Shown here piece by piece: positions 1 to 7,505 of a DNA stretch of 15,593 bases. Positions within the stretch are counted from its first letter, which is position 1. The number at the start of each line of letters is the position of its first letter. Made by a program: the position numbers and the translations under genes. The notes beneath the pieces are model-generated. The model was not told where the DNA came from. It searched no databases and saw only the letters and a program-made list of their open reading frames with translations. This DNA is from Bacteroidales bacterium (GTDB taxonomy: Bacteria > Bacteroidota > Bacteroidia > Bacteroidales > UBA7960). The stretch spans positions 1-15,593 of the forward strand of contig SKTA01000233.1 in the NCBI GenBank assembly GCA_007122745.1, read 5' to 3'.

Positions 1-19
1 TGTGAAGATGTGCAAATGT
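1..19. repeat. Octanucleotide repeat tract, cut by left edge
   Basis: Two consecutive 8-base units, GAAGATGT (4-11) and GCAAATGT (12-19), are preceded by the TGT end of a third unit at the window edge. The same unit type recurs on the opposite strand at 10049-10088. The tract lies downstream of the minus-strand epimerase gene, so it is intergenic. It probably continues to the left. Its role is unknown. Confidence 0.5.
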
Positions 20-31
20 TATGTAAAACCC

Positions 32-47
32 CGAAGTAGGGCCTTCG
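32..47 (-). terminator. Possible weak terminator of the epimerase gene
   Basis: Read on the minus strand just past the stop codon of the epimerase gene, CGAAG and CTTCG can pair around a 6-base loop, followed by GGGTTTT. A 5-bp stem is short for an intrinsic terminator, so this is a weak call based on position and the T run. Confidence 0.25.
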
Positions 48-55
48 CGCTGCTC

Positions 56-928
56 TCAAAGCAGATCCCGTAATGCCGGTTCAAGCTCGGGATATTTAAA
101 AACAAAACCACTTTCCTGAAGGTTTTTCGGTATGGCTGTTTGTCCTCCGGTGAGCACAATTGCTCCCTGACCGAAAACCAGCCGTAGCATAAACGAAGGA
201 ACCGGAAACAATGCAGGACGCCGCATAACTTTTGCCAGCGTTTTTGTAAAAATCCGATTTGAGGCAGGATTCGGCGAAGTGACATTGACAGGTCCTTTTA
301 TCCCTGGTTGTGTAATGGCAAAATGTATCGCTGCAAGCACATCTTCAATGTGTATCCACGACATCATTTGTTTACCCGATCCTATGCGTCCGCCCAGACC
401 GAACTTGAAAGGGAGCGCCATTTTTTTCAGTGCACCGCCACTTTGCCCCAACATAACCCCAAAACGCAACATTACTGTGCGGCACATTTTGCTTGCCCGT
501 TTTGCCTCAGCCTCCCAATCAGTGCATACCTCCCCTAAAAAACCCTCAGAAACCAAACCGCTGCTTTCATCGTGCAGCCCCTGATCGGGATAAATACCAA
601 CAGCAGAGGCACACAAGAAAACATCGGGCTTTTGCTTCAACAGCCCCATTGCTGCAACAAGCTTTCGTGTTGTTAATATGCGGCTATCATAAATCTCTTT
701 TTGGTAGGATACCGTCCATCTGCCGATTATGGGTGCTCCGGCAAGATGTATGATAACCTGGGCACCCTCCAGTTTGCCCACCAGAGCATCTGGTTCTAAA
801 AGAAAATCTTTTCGACCCAATCCAACAACATCATAACCTGAATCGTTAAGAAAAGAGGATAAATTGCTGCCCAGAAAGCCTGTTTGTCCGCTAAGGATGA
901 TTTTGGTCCTGTTTTTGTTCACAATCAT
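56..928 (-). CDS. TIGR01777-family NAD(P)-dependent epimerase (SDR fold)
   Basis: A 290-residue protein of the extended short-chain dehydrogenase/epimerase superfamily. The nucleotide-binding loop GQTGFLG is at residues 14-20, followed by the family block HLAGAPIIGRW (61-71) and SAVGIYP (108-114). A central GGALKKM, PFKFGLGG, GSGKQMMSWIHIEDV stretch spans about 164-197. The C-terminal block SGFVFKYPELEPALRDLL (273-290) matches the DUF1731 tail typical of the TIGR01777/YfcH group, and full length is normal for it. The substrate is not established for the family, so no reaction is assigned. The ATG at 928 starts close to the Rossmann fold, and no Shine-Dalgarno sequence precedes it. The gene is divergent from the tolC-like gene with 150 nt between the starts. 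I found no perfect TAnnTTTG element for it. Confidence 0.9.
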   Translation of the reverse strand: MIVNKNRTKIILSGQTGFLGSNLSSFLNDSGYDVVGLGRKDFLLEPDALVGKLEGAQVIIHLAGAPIIGRWTVSYQKEIYDSRILTTRKLVAAMGLLKQKPDVFLCASAVGIYPDQGLHDESSGLVSEGFLGEVCTDWEAEAKRASKMCRTVMLRFGVMLGQSGGALKKMALPFKFGLGGRIGSGKQMMSWIHIEDVLAAIHFAITQPGIKGPVNVTSPNPASNRIFTKTLAKVMRRPALFPVPSFMLRLVFGQGAIVLTGGQTAIPKNLQESGFVFKYPELEPALRDLL

Positions 929-971
929 TTGTTTTAAGTGAAACTATTACCATAACAAAAATTACAGCCAT

Positions 972-989
972 CATGTTTATAAAAACATG
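972..989. promoter_or_regulatory. Inverted repeat in divergent intergenic region
   Basis: The sequence CATGTTTATAAAAACATG has perfect 7-bp arms (CATGTTT and AAACATG) around a 4-base centre. It lies between the divergent starts of the epimerase gene (928) and the tolC-like gene (1079). Position and symmetry suit a regulator binding site, but no matching regulator gene is in the window. An AT-rich repeat of this size can also arise by chance. Confidence 0.3.
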
Positions 990-1030
990 CAAATAATGGA
1001 TTTGATGCTTAATTATCTGCTTTTGTTTTA

Positions 1031-1038
1031 TACTTTTG
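1031..1038 (+). promoter_or_regulatory. Predicted -7 promoter element for tolC-hlyD-tsaB
   Basis: TACTTTTG matches the Bacteroidota -7 consensus TAnnTTTG exactly. Transcription would start near 1045, leaving a leader of about 34 nt before the ATG at 1079. A TTTG that could act as the upstream element lies at 1001-1004, but its 26-nt spacing is longer than usual. The element supports the start at 1079 over an in-frame ATG at 1040, which overlaps the promoter. Confidence 0.5.
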
Positions 1039-1078
1039 TATGATATGTTATCTTGATCATCCAACCATAACGATTACC

Positions 1079-2512
1079 ATGAAAGCACTCTACTTACAAA
1101 GCCTTGTCTTTTTTTTGTCTTTTCTTTTTCTTTTTGATGCAAAGGCGCAGCAAAATAATGGCTGGACACTGGAAGACTGTATAAATCATGCTGTGGAAAA
1201 CAACCTGACCATCCAGCAACAAAAGCTTGGTGTGCAACTTGCTGAAGTAAACCTGCGGCAAACCAGGGCGACGCGCTTTCCCAACTTGAACACAAACGCT
1301 TCGCACAGCTATAATTACGGGCGCACCCTGGATCCCATTACCAATGAGTTTGCTACAGAAAGGGTGCAAACAAACAACTTCAGTCTCAGTAGTGGCGTAA
1401 CCCTGTTTGGTGGATTTCAGATTCGAAACAGCATTGAAAGGGACAGATTTGACCTGCAAGCCAGTCAGTATGACGTGGAGCTGATGGAACAGGATATCTC
1501 CCTTGCTGTTGCATCATCCTATTTGCAGATCCTGTTTGCAAAAGAGCTCGTTGAGATCGCTTCCAGCCAGCTTGAGATTACCCGTCAACAGGTTGACCGG
1601 ACTGAAAAACTTGTTGATGCCGGAACGCTTGCACGAGGAAGCCTGCTCACCATCATGGCACAGCAAGCAACAGAAGAGCTTCAGCTGGTCAATGCTGAAA
1701 ACCAACTCCGTCTTGCATACCTGGACCTGATGCAGTTGCTTGACCTCAGAGAAGACAGCGCCTTCGAAATTGACGTGCCCGATGTTCAAATGGAACCCAG
1801 TGCTACACTTGAACAGTCACCGCTGCAGATATATGAATCTGCCAGTCAGATTCAGCCGGGAATCCGTTCTGCCGACATTCAGCTTGCCAGCGCCGAAAAG
1901 ACATACGAGATTGCCCGGGGAGCAAGAAGCCCTGTATTGTCGCTGAGCGGTAGTATGGGAACCGGATACTCCGAAGCCAGACTGCAAATCAGTGAAGTCA
2001 TAGAGGCAGATCCCCAAATGATCGGACAAACAGCATCGGGTGAAGCGGTTTTTGCGCCTGCCTTTAACTTTCAAACCGAAGTGGTCCCTTTCTGGGACCA
2101 GATGGATGAAAACCTGAACAGAAGCGTTGGCCTGTTTCTTCGCATTCCGATATTCAACAATTATCAGGTAAGTTCAAACATAGGGCGTTCCCGCATCGGA
2201 ATGGAACAAGCCCGACTGCAAAGGCAGCTTGTTCGTGACCAGCTTTACAAAACCATCGAGCAGTCACACCAGGATGCCCTTGCTGCATTTCTCCGATACC
2301 AGGCCACACAAAAAAACGTGGATGCCCTGCAAGAAGCATTTCGGTATACCGAGCAGCGTTTTAACGTTGGCATGGTTAACTCGCTGGAATACAATGATGC
2401 AAAAAACAGACTGACCGCTGCACAGTCGGAGATGCTGCAGGCAAAATACGACTACGTATTCCGCACACAGATAATCGAGTTTTATATCGGCAACCCTTTA
2501 AGCCTGAATTAA
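1079..2512 (+). CDS. TolC-family outer membrane efflux protein
   Basis: A 477-residue outer-membrane channel component of a tripartite export system. Residues 1-23 form a signal peptide with a very hydrophobic core and an AKA cleavage site followed by Gln, common in Bacteroidota. The mature protein begins with WTLEDCINHAVENN, the usual TolC-family opening. It carries SYNYGRTLDPITNEF near residues 79-93, a hallmark of the Bacteroidota branch. Two long helical coiled-coil regions follow, each ending in the family pattern of Asn and Tyr turns; the second has RFNVGMVNSLEYNDAKNRL. Length is normal. The ATG at 1079 was chosen because the signal peptide begins there and a promoter element overlaps the alternative upstream ATG at 1040. 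It is the first gene of a plus-strand operon with a HlyD-like adaptor 58 nt downstream. The substrate cannot be read from the sequence. Confidence 0.92.
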   Translation: MKALYLQSLVFFLSFLFLFDAKAQQNNGWTLEDCINHAVENNLTIQQQKLGVQLAEVNLRQTRATRFPNLNTNASHSYNYGRTLDPITNEFATERVQTNNFSLSSGVTLFGGFQIRNSIERDRFDLQASQYDVELMEQDISLAVASSYLQILFAKELVEIASSQLEITRQQVDRTEKLVDAGTLARGSLLTIMAQQATEELQLVNAENQLRLAYLDLMQLLDLREDSAFEIDVPDVQMEPSATLEQSPLQIYESASQIQPGIRSADIQLASAEKTYEIARGARSPVLSLSGSMGTGYSEARLQISEVIEADPQMIGQTASGEAVFAPAFNFQTEVVPFWDQMDENLNRSVGLFLRIPIFNNYQVSSNIGRSRIGMEQARLQRQLVRDQLYKTIEQSHQDALAAFLRYQATQKNVDALQEAFRYTEQRFNVGMVNSLEYNDAKNRLTAAQSEMLQAKYDYVFRTQIIEFYIGNPLSLN

Positions 2513-2570
2513 AATTCCTGAATGAAATCATACGACCATCAAAACAAGAAAAAAACCAATCCGAATTAAG

Positions 2571-3896
2571 ATGAAACGCAACAAATTGTTAACAATAGCC
2601 TTGATCGCCTTTGGGGTTCTGATCGCAGTCATTATTATTGGCCGCAGGGCCGGATTTGTCGGTTCGCAGGAGGGTGTGCGTGTTTCGGTTGAAGCCGCAG
2701 GGCTTAGGGACATTGTTGAAATAGTAACGGCCAGCGGACGTGTTCGTCCCGTGACTGAGGTAAAGATGAGTCCGGATGTTTCCGGTGAGATCATTGAGCT
2801 AAATGTTGAAGAGGGTGACTTCGTGGAACGTGGCAAGCTCCTTGCGCGGATAAATCCTGACATTTACGAAGCCGCGCTCGACAGGATGGAAGCAGCGATG
2901 AACACATCAAAGGCAAATCTTGCCAACTCAAGGGCGCGCATGCTGCAGGCAGAAGCGCAGTTTATCAATGCGAGTGCCAACTACCGCAGGAACAAACAGA
3001 TTTTTGAACAAAATGCCATTTCTGAGGCGGAATACGACACAGCCCGCTCACAATATCTGGTTGCAGAGGCAGATGTGGAGGCAGCCCGCCAAAGTGTCAT
3101 TGCAAGCGAGTTTCAGGTTAAAAGTGCTGAGGCCGGTGTGACAGAAGCCCGGGACAACCTGTCAAAAACAAATCTTTATGCTCCAATGAACGGTACAGTC
3201 TCCCGCCTGGATGCAGAGATCGGTGAAAGGGTGGTGGGGACATCACAGTTTGCCGGAACGGAAATTATCAGAATCGCCAACCTGAATGTGATGGAGGTTA
3301 AAGTGGATGTAAATGAAAATGACATTGTGCGTGTCAACGAAGGGGACATGGCAGATATTCAGATTGATGCTTTTTTTGGAGAGACTTTCCGCGGTGTGGT
3401 AACAGCAATTGCTAATTCGGCATTGGGAGAGGGTCTTGGTACAGACCAGGTCACCAATTTTGAGGTGCGGATTCGCATGTTGCTCGAATCTTACAACCAC
3501 CTCATGCGTGAAGACCGTCCGCACTTGTCTCCGTTCCGGCCGGGAATGTCTGCCACGGTCGATATTCAGACCCATAGCGAATATCAGGCAGTAAGTGTTC
3601 CCATTCAGGCAGTAACCACAAGGGAAGATACCCGTCGCAATAATGAAGAAGAACAGGAACAGGAAGATGGCACCCAGGGAAGAAGCCGGGTTAAGGAATA
3701 TGTTTTTCTTTATAAAGAAGGTAAAGCCGTTCAAAAAGAGGTGCGCTCCGGCATACAAGATACTCAATATATCCACATCAGGGAGGGCCTTGAAGAGGGA
3801 CAGGAGGTGATCACTGGGCCTTACAGACTCGTGTCCAGAGACCTGAAAGACCAGGATGCCGTAATAAAGGTTCAACGTCAGGATCTGTTCAGGTAG
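2571..3896 (+). CDS. HlyD/MacA-like periplasmic adaptor of an efflux pump
   Basis: A 441-residue membrane-fusion protein that would link an inner-membrane transporter to the TolC-like channel encoded upstream. One N-terminal membrane segment (about 6-24) anchors it. The lipoyl/barrel-sandwich half-motif SPDVSGEIIELNVEEGDFV lies at 67-85 and its partner LYAPMNGTVSRL at 202-213, with an Ala/Glu-rich coiled coil (about 100-198) between. A beta-barrel region follows, with the conserved PGMSATVDI at 324-332. A Glu/Asn-rich loop (354-369) interrupts the membrane-proximal domain and may be a disordered insert. The pattern resembles MacA-type adaptors of ABC exporters as much as RND adaptors, so the class is uncertain. 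No ABC or RND transporter gene follows: the stop codon overlaps the GTG start of tsaB by 1 nt, implying coupled translation. Confidence 0.9.
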   Translation: MKRNKLLTIALIAFGVLIAVIIIGRRAGFVGSQEGVRVSVEAAGLRDIVEIVTASGRVRPVTEVKMSPDVSGEIIELNVEEGDFVERGKLLARINPDIYEAALDRMEAAMNTSKANLANSRARMLQAEAQFINASANYRRNKQIFEQNAISEAEYDTARSQYLVAEADVEAARQSVIASEFQVKSAEAGVTEARDNLSKTNLYAPMNGTVSRLDAEIGERVVGTSQFAGTEIIRIANLNVMEVKVDVNENDIVRVNEGDMADIQIDAFFGETFRGVVTAIANSALGEGLGTDQVTNFEVRIRMLLESYNHLMREDRPHLSPFRPGMSATVDIQTHSEYQAVSVPIQAVTTREDTRRNNEEEQEQEDGTQGRSRVKEYVFLYKEGKAVQKEVRSGIQDTQYIHIREGLEEGQEVITGPYRLVSRDLKDQDAVIKVQRQDLFR

Positions 3897-4618
3897 TGCC
3901 ATTGTTACTTCACATAGAAACAACCACAAAGGCATGTTCTGCCGGGCTCTCCCGGGATGGCCAAATGCTTGCACTGCGCGAAAGCGTTGATAAGGATTAT
4001 GCACACTCCACCCTGTTAACGGTTTTCATTCAAGAGCTGTTGGCAACGGCAGAGGTAACACCTGGTCAGCTTGATGCCGTCGCCGTTAGCAGTGGTCCGG
4101 GTTCTTATACAGGCCTTCGGATCGGTGTGTCTGCGGCCAAGGGCCTTTGTTATGCACTTGACATTCCGTTGATTGCTGTTAACACCATGAAGGCGTTGGC
4201 CGTGGTTGCAAGAAATCAGGTAACAGTATGTAAAGGGTATCTGAATCCCAATTCCCTGGAGTTGCTCTATTGCCCCATGATCGACGCCAGGCGGATGGAG
4301 GTTTATTACGCACTTTTCGACAGCAAACACAACCAGGTCAAGAAAACAGTGGCCGCCATAATTGACGGAAACAGTTTTAAAAAGGAACTTGAAAGCAAAA
4401 AGATCATGTTTTTTGGCGATGGTGCCGCAAAATGCCGCTCCGTAATTCAAAGTAAAAATGCTTTGTTTTTGAAAGAGATATGGCCATCGGCAAAAGGGAT
4501 GGTTTCTGAAGCTGAGAAAAAATGGAAACAGAAAGATTTTGTTAACCTGGCCTACTTTGAACCCTTTTATCTGAAAGATTTCGTTGCAGGAAAAGCACGT
4601 GTAAAAGGACTGCATTAA
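3896..4618 (+). CDS. tsaB: TsaB, t6A tRNA modification complex subunit
   Basis: A 240-residue protein of the ASKHA fold. TsaB pairs with TsaD and TsaE in the complex that transfers a threonylcarbamoyl group to A37 of ANN-decoding tRNAs; this is a nearly universal bacterial function in the cytoplasm. Diagnostic blocks are LLHIETTTKACSAGL (4-18), the highly conserved SSGPGSYTGLRIG (65-77) with AAKGLCYALDIPLIAVNT following, and PMIDARRMEVYYALF (127-141). Length is typical. The start is a GTG that shares one base with the hlyD stop codon; no ATG near the N-terminus fits better, since the IETTT strand begins within 7 residues. It sits at the end of an efflux operon with which it has no obvious functional link, so its expression probably depends on the promoter before the tolC-like gene. 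Confidence 0.93.
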   Translation: MPLLLHIETTTKACSAGLSRDGQMLALRESVDKDYAHSTLLTVFIQELLATAEVTPGQLDAVAVSSGPGSYTGLRIGVSAAKGLCYALDIPLIAVNTMKALAVVARNQVTVCKGYLNPNSLELLYCPMIDARRMEVYYALFDSKHNQVKKTVAAIIDGNSFKKELESKKIMFFGDGAAKCRSVIQSKNALFLKEIWPSAKGMVSEAEKKWKQKDFVNLAYFEPFYLKDFVAGKARVKGLH

Positions 4619-4654
4619 AATGCCGGTTGTCAAGTCCCGTTTTTGATAATTCCT

Positions 4655-4662
4655 TACCTTTG
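4655..4662 (+). promoter_or_regulatory. Predicted -7 promoter element for divIC-like gene
   Basis: TACCTTTG matches TAnnTTTG exactly, in the 60-nt gap between tsaB and the divIC-like gene. A TTGTCA at 4627-4632 is the nearest upstream-element candidate, though the spacing is long. Transcription would begin near 4669, about 10 nt before the ATG at 4679, which excludes the upstream ATG at 4643. Confidence 0.5.
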
Positions 4663-4678
4663 TAGAAAGCTCCCCGGT

Positions 4679-4969
4679 ATGTGGAACAGAATTCCGTCTT
4701 GGATACGCAATAAATACTTGCTGGCTCTTGTAGTTGCGCTTGTATGGTTGTTGTTTTTTGACACACACAATTTTATGCAGCAGTGGCGCATTCGGCGTCA
4801 GCTAAAAGAGTTGCGGATAGAGCGCGACTTTTACCGTCATGAAATCCTTCGCGACAGCACAGCCATCGAAGAACTGAAAGGGGACCCCGATGCGCTGGAG
4901 CGTTTCGCACGAGAAAAATACCTGATGAAAAAAGAGGGGGAGGATGTATACATCCTGGTTGAAGATTGA
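4679..4969 (+). CDS. DivIC/FtsB-type septum formation protein
   Basis: A 96-residue bitopic membrane protein. A short cytoplasmic start with Arg/Lys residues is followed by one membrane helix (about 13-27, rich in Leu/Val/Trp/Phe). A charged coiled coil then covers about 34-65, and the C-terminal block DALERFAREKYLMKKEGEDVYIL (about 70-92) is the usual DivIC/FtsB ending. Such proteins bridge FtsL and FtsQ/DivIB in the divisome and regulate septal peptidoglycan synthesis. Size and domain order are normal. The start at 4679 is preferred over an in-frame ATG at 4643 because a predicted promoter lies between them. The gene converges on priA, with only 1 nt between the stop codons and no terminator hairpin between them. 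FtsB and DivIC cannot be told apart here, so no symbol is given. Confidence 0.85.
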   Translation: MWNRIPSWIRNKYLLALVVALVWLLFFDTHNFMQQWRIRRQLKELRIERDFYRHEILRDSTAIEELKGDPDALERFAREKYLMKKEGEDVYILVED

Positions 4970-4970
4970 T

Positions 4971-7472
4971 TTAAACCGGATCAACATCAAAAACTACACG
5001 AACGGGCTTATAGTCTTTAATTTTGAGGAAATTGTAAATCAGTTGCTGCAGCTCCTGCTTGTCTTTGGCCAGCTCCGGGCGGCGTTTCATTTTTATCATA
5101 ATGTTTTTGATGTATTGATTTCGAATCCTTGATACAATCGGATATTCCGGTCCAAGAACCTGTTTTGGGAATGCTTTTTTTAATAATGATGTGAGGTGAT
5201 CTGATGCCTTGTTAACCAGTTTTTCATCCGCGTGAACAACGGAAAGGATGATCATGCGACTGAATGGCGGATAGTTATACGACCTTCTTTCAGCAACCTG
5301 GTTCTTGTACATGCCGTCATAATCGTTGGTTGTGACCTGCTGTATCACCGGGTGCATTGGCTGATAGCTCTGAATGATTACCTTACCCCTTTTCTTCTTT
5401 CTCCCTGCACGTCCACTCACCTGTGCCATCAGCTGAAATGCCCTTTCGTGCGACCTGAAATCGGGGAAATTCAGCATGTTGTCGGCATTCAGGATTCCAA
5501 CCACACCTACATTGTCGAAGTCGAGCCCTTTGCTGATCATTTGCGTACCAACCAGGATGTTTGTTTTCCGTTGCTCAAAGTCTTCAATGATCCGCCTGTA
5601 AGCATTTTTAGACCGTGTTGTGTCCAGGTCCATCCTTGCAATCAGCGCATCCGGGAAGTATAGGGGCAGCTCCTCTTCGATCTTTTCGGTGCCAAATCCC
5701 TTCATTTTGATGTCTGTAGAACCGCACGTCGGGCAGGATCCCGGAGGGGTGCTGCTAAATCCGCAATAATGGCATTTCAGTTTATTGATCTTTTTGTGAT
5801 ATACAAGCTTAACATCACATTGGTGGCATTCGGGGAGCCATTCGCAGATGTCACATTCGATACGGAGTGAGAAGCCACGGCGGTTTTGAAAGAGGATCAC
5901 CTGTTCACCGGCTTTCAATGCCTCTTCTATGGCGTTGAAAAGCATGGGTGAAAAGTGGGACTTCATTGCCCGGCTCCTGGTGTCACGCCGGATATCTGCA
6001 ATCAGAACTTCGGGCATCATCACATCGCCGTGACGCTTGTCGATACGGGCATAACCATAGCGTCCCGATTTTACGTTGGCAAAGACCTCCAAAGATGGCG
6101 TGGCAGAACCCAGTAACACCTTGGCGCCGTGCATCGAGGCCAGATATATGGCCGCATCCCGCGCATGGTAGCGTGGGGCTGGGTCATACTGCTTGTAACT
6201 GGGCTCGTGCTCTTCATCAATGATGATCAGTCCGGGTTTTTGAAAGGGAAGAAACATGGCCGAACGTGGTCCCAGTACCAGATCATACCGAATTTTTTCA
6301 TCGCTTGAGTGAATCCCTCCCTGTAAAAGGTTGTGCCAAACCTCCGTGCGTTCCATCGGATTAAACCGTGAATGGTAAATCCCTGCCCGGCTTCCGAACT
6401 TCTGTTGCAAACGGTTGATGATTTGAGCTGTTAGTGCGATTTCCGGAAGGAGGTAAAGCACTTGCTCTCCGCGGGCAATGGTTTCCTCGATGAGCCGGAT
6501 ATACAGTTCCGTTTTCCCGCTGGAGGTCACACCATGAAGCAAAACCACATCATGCTTCTCAAAATCTGCCTTGACCTTTTGCAAGGCCTGCTCCTGGTGT
6601 TCGTTCAGCTGTGTCTTTGTCCGGATGGCATCTGTGTGCTCAAAATAGCTGATCACTTTTTCGCGGGTTTCAAAAATACCCTTTTTGATCAGCGTGTTCA
6701 GCGCAGCACTTCCCCCTTTCACACCGGCGGTGACCTCTTTGAGTTTAACCTCTTTTGGGCTGCCCTCGCCTTGATTAAAGATGCCCGACAGCTTAACAAA
6801 ATTGATCAGGATCTGCAACTGTCGTGGTGCCCGCCTTTCGCTGCGATCAAACAGCTCCTTCATCTTTTGGTCGCTGTGAAACTCCTTTTTCAGTCTGACA
6901 TGCAGTTCCCGTCGTGGTCGCCAGGGGTTATCGAGTTCCTCTTTAAGGACGATGAGCCCTTTGTCCATCATCGACTTGATCAGGGGCAGCACTTTTGGAA
7001 GGGATGTGATGTCAGAGGCTTGTCCAAGGGTTAGCTGTTTGCTGTTTTTCAAGGCATCCATCAGCGCCTGCTCCTTTTCACTGACATTGAAGTCGTTGAA
7101 AACGGCTTCCGGATTCAGCGCAACCCGGGTTACGCCGCTAAGCTTCATGGCGGGAGGCAGTGCAGCCTGCATCACTTCTCCCTCCGCACACAGGTAATAA
7201 TCGGCAATCCATCTCCAGAACCGGAATTGATCCTCTGTAACCACAGGTTCCTTGTCAAGCAGCTCGTGAATGTACTTCGCCTGGAAACCGGAAGGGGGCT
7301 TTTCGTGGACATGCCTGACAAGTCCGGCATATACTTTGTTTCTGCCAAATGGAACCACGGCACGCTGTCCGCTGTGTATTTCATCATTGAGATGAAACGG
7401 TACGCGATAGGTAAAATACCCCTTCAGCGGAAGGGGTAGCAAGACGTCAGCAAACAGTGTTTTGCGTCCCAT
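4971..7472 (-). CDS. priA: PriA, primosomal replication restart helicase
   Basis: An 833-residue superfamily 2 DNA helicase that recognises stalled forks and reloads the replicative helicase. The N-terminal 3'-DNA-end binding domain (about 8-110) has the typical YRVP and VPFGRNKVYAGLV stretches. Walker A GVTSSGKT is at 314-321, Walker B DEEH at 419-422 and GSATPS at 455-460. Eight zinc-binding cysteines are all present (540, 543, 549, 552, 567, 570, 580, 583). The helicase motifs GTQMISKGLDFDNV (642-655) and SGRAGR (686-691) follow. The protein is about 100 residues longer than E. coli PriA, mostly before the helicase core. Start is ATG. It lies 33 nt behind pfkA on the same strand and is probably the last gene of that transcript. 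It ends 1 nt from the convergent divIC-like gene. Confidence 0.97.
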   Translation of the reverse strand: MGRKTLFADVLLPLPLKGYFTYRVPFHLNDEIHSGQRAVVPFGRNKVYAGLVRHVHEKPPSGFQAKYIHELLDKEPVVTEDQFRFWRWIADYYLCAEGEVMQAALPPAMKLSGVTRVALNPEAVFNDFNVSEKEQALMDALKNSKQLTLGQASDITSLPKVLPLIKSMMDKGLIVLKEELDNPWRPRRELHVRLKKEFHSDQKMKELFDRSERRAPRQLQILINFVKLSGIFNQGEGSPKEVKLKEVTAGVKGGSAALNTLIKKGIFETREKVISYFEHTDAIRTKTQLNEHQEQALQKVKADFEKHDVVLLHGVTSSGKTELYIRLIEETIARGEQVLYLLPEIALTAQIINRLQQKFGSRAGIYHSRFNPMERTEVWHNLLQGGIHSSDEKIRYDLVLGPRSAMFLPFQKPGLIIIDEEHEPSYKQYDPAPRYHARDAAIYLASMHGAKVLLGSATPSLEVFANVKSGRYGYARIDKRHGDVMMPEVLIADIRRDTRSRAMKSHFSPMLFNAIEEALKAGEQVILFQNRRGFSLRIECDICEWLPECHQCDVKLVYHKKINKLKCHYCGFSSTPPGSCPTCGSTDIKMKGFGTEKIEEELPLYFPDALIARMDLDTTRSKNAYRRIIEDFEQRKTNILVGTQMISKGLDFDNVGVVGILNADNMLNFPDFRSHERAFQLMAQVSGRAGRKKKRGKVIIQSYQPMHPVIQQVTTNDYDGMYKNQVAERRSYNYPPFSRMIILSVVHADEKLVNKASDHLTSLLKKAFPKQVLGPEYPIVSRIRNQYIKNIMIKMKRRPELAKDKQELQQLIYNFLKIKDYKPVRVVFDVDPV

Positions 7473-7505
7473 CGCCAGGCCTGTTTTTTTGTGTGCTTGT
7501 CGGAT

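Noticed and set aside
314..321. PriA Walker A has Ser (GVTSSGKT) where E. coli has Gly, at residues 314-321 of the protein
   Set aside because: The P-loop lysine and threonine are intact and I believe this form is common in Bacteroidota, so it is not a defect. The numbers here are protein residues, not bases.
354..369. Glu/Asn-rich segment of the HlyD-like adaptor as a possible frameshift or insertion, at residues 354-369 of the protein
   Set aside because: The frame continues into a normal C-terminal domain and such variable loops are common in adaptors. The numbers here are protein residues, not bases.
1040..1078. Longer N-terminus for the TolC-like protein from the ATG at 1040
   Set aside because: It overlaps the predicted promoter and would add 13 residues before a textbook signal peptide that begins at 1079.
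3243..4768. Two long minus-strand open frames (about 250 codons each) over hlyD, tsaB and the divIC-like gene
   Set aside because: They are antisense to genes with strong family motifs and show no recognisable domain or plausible start context.
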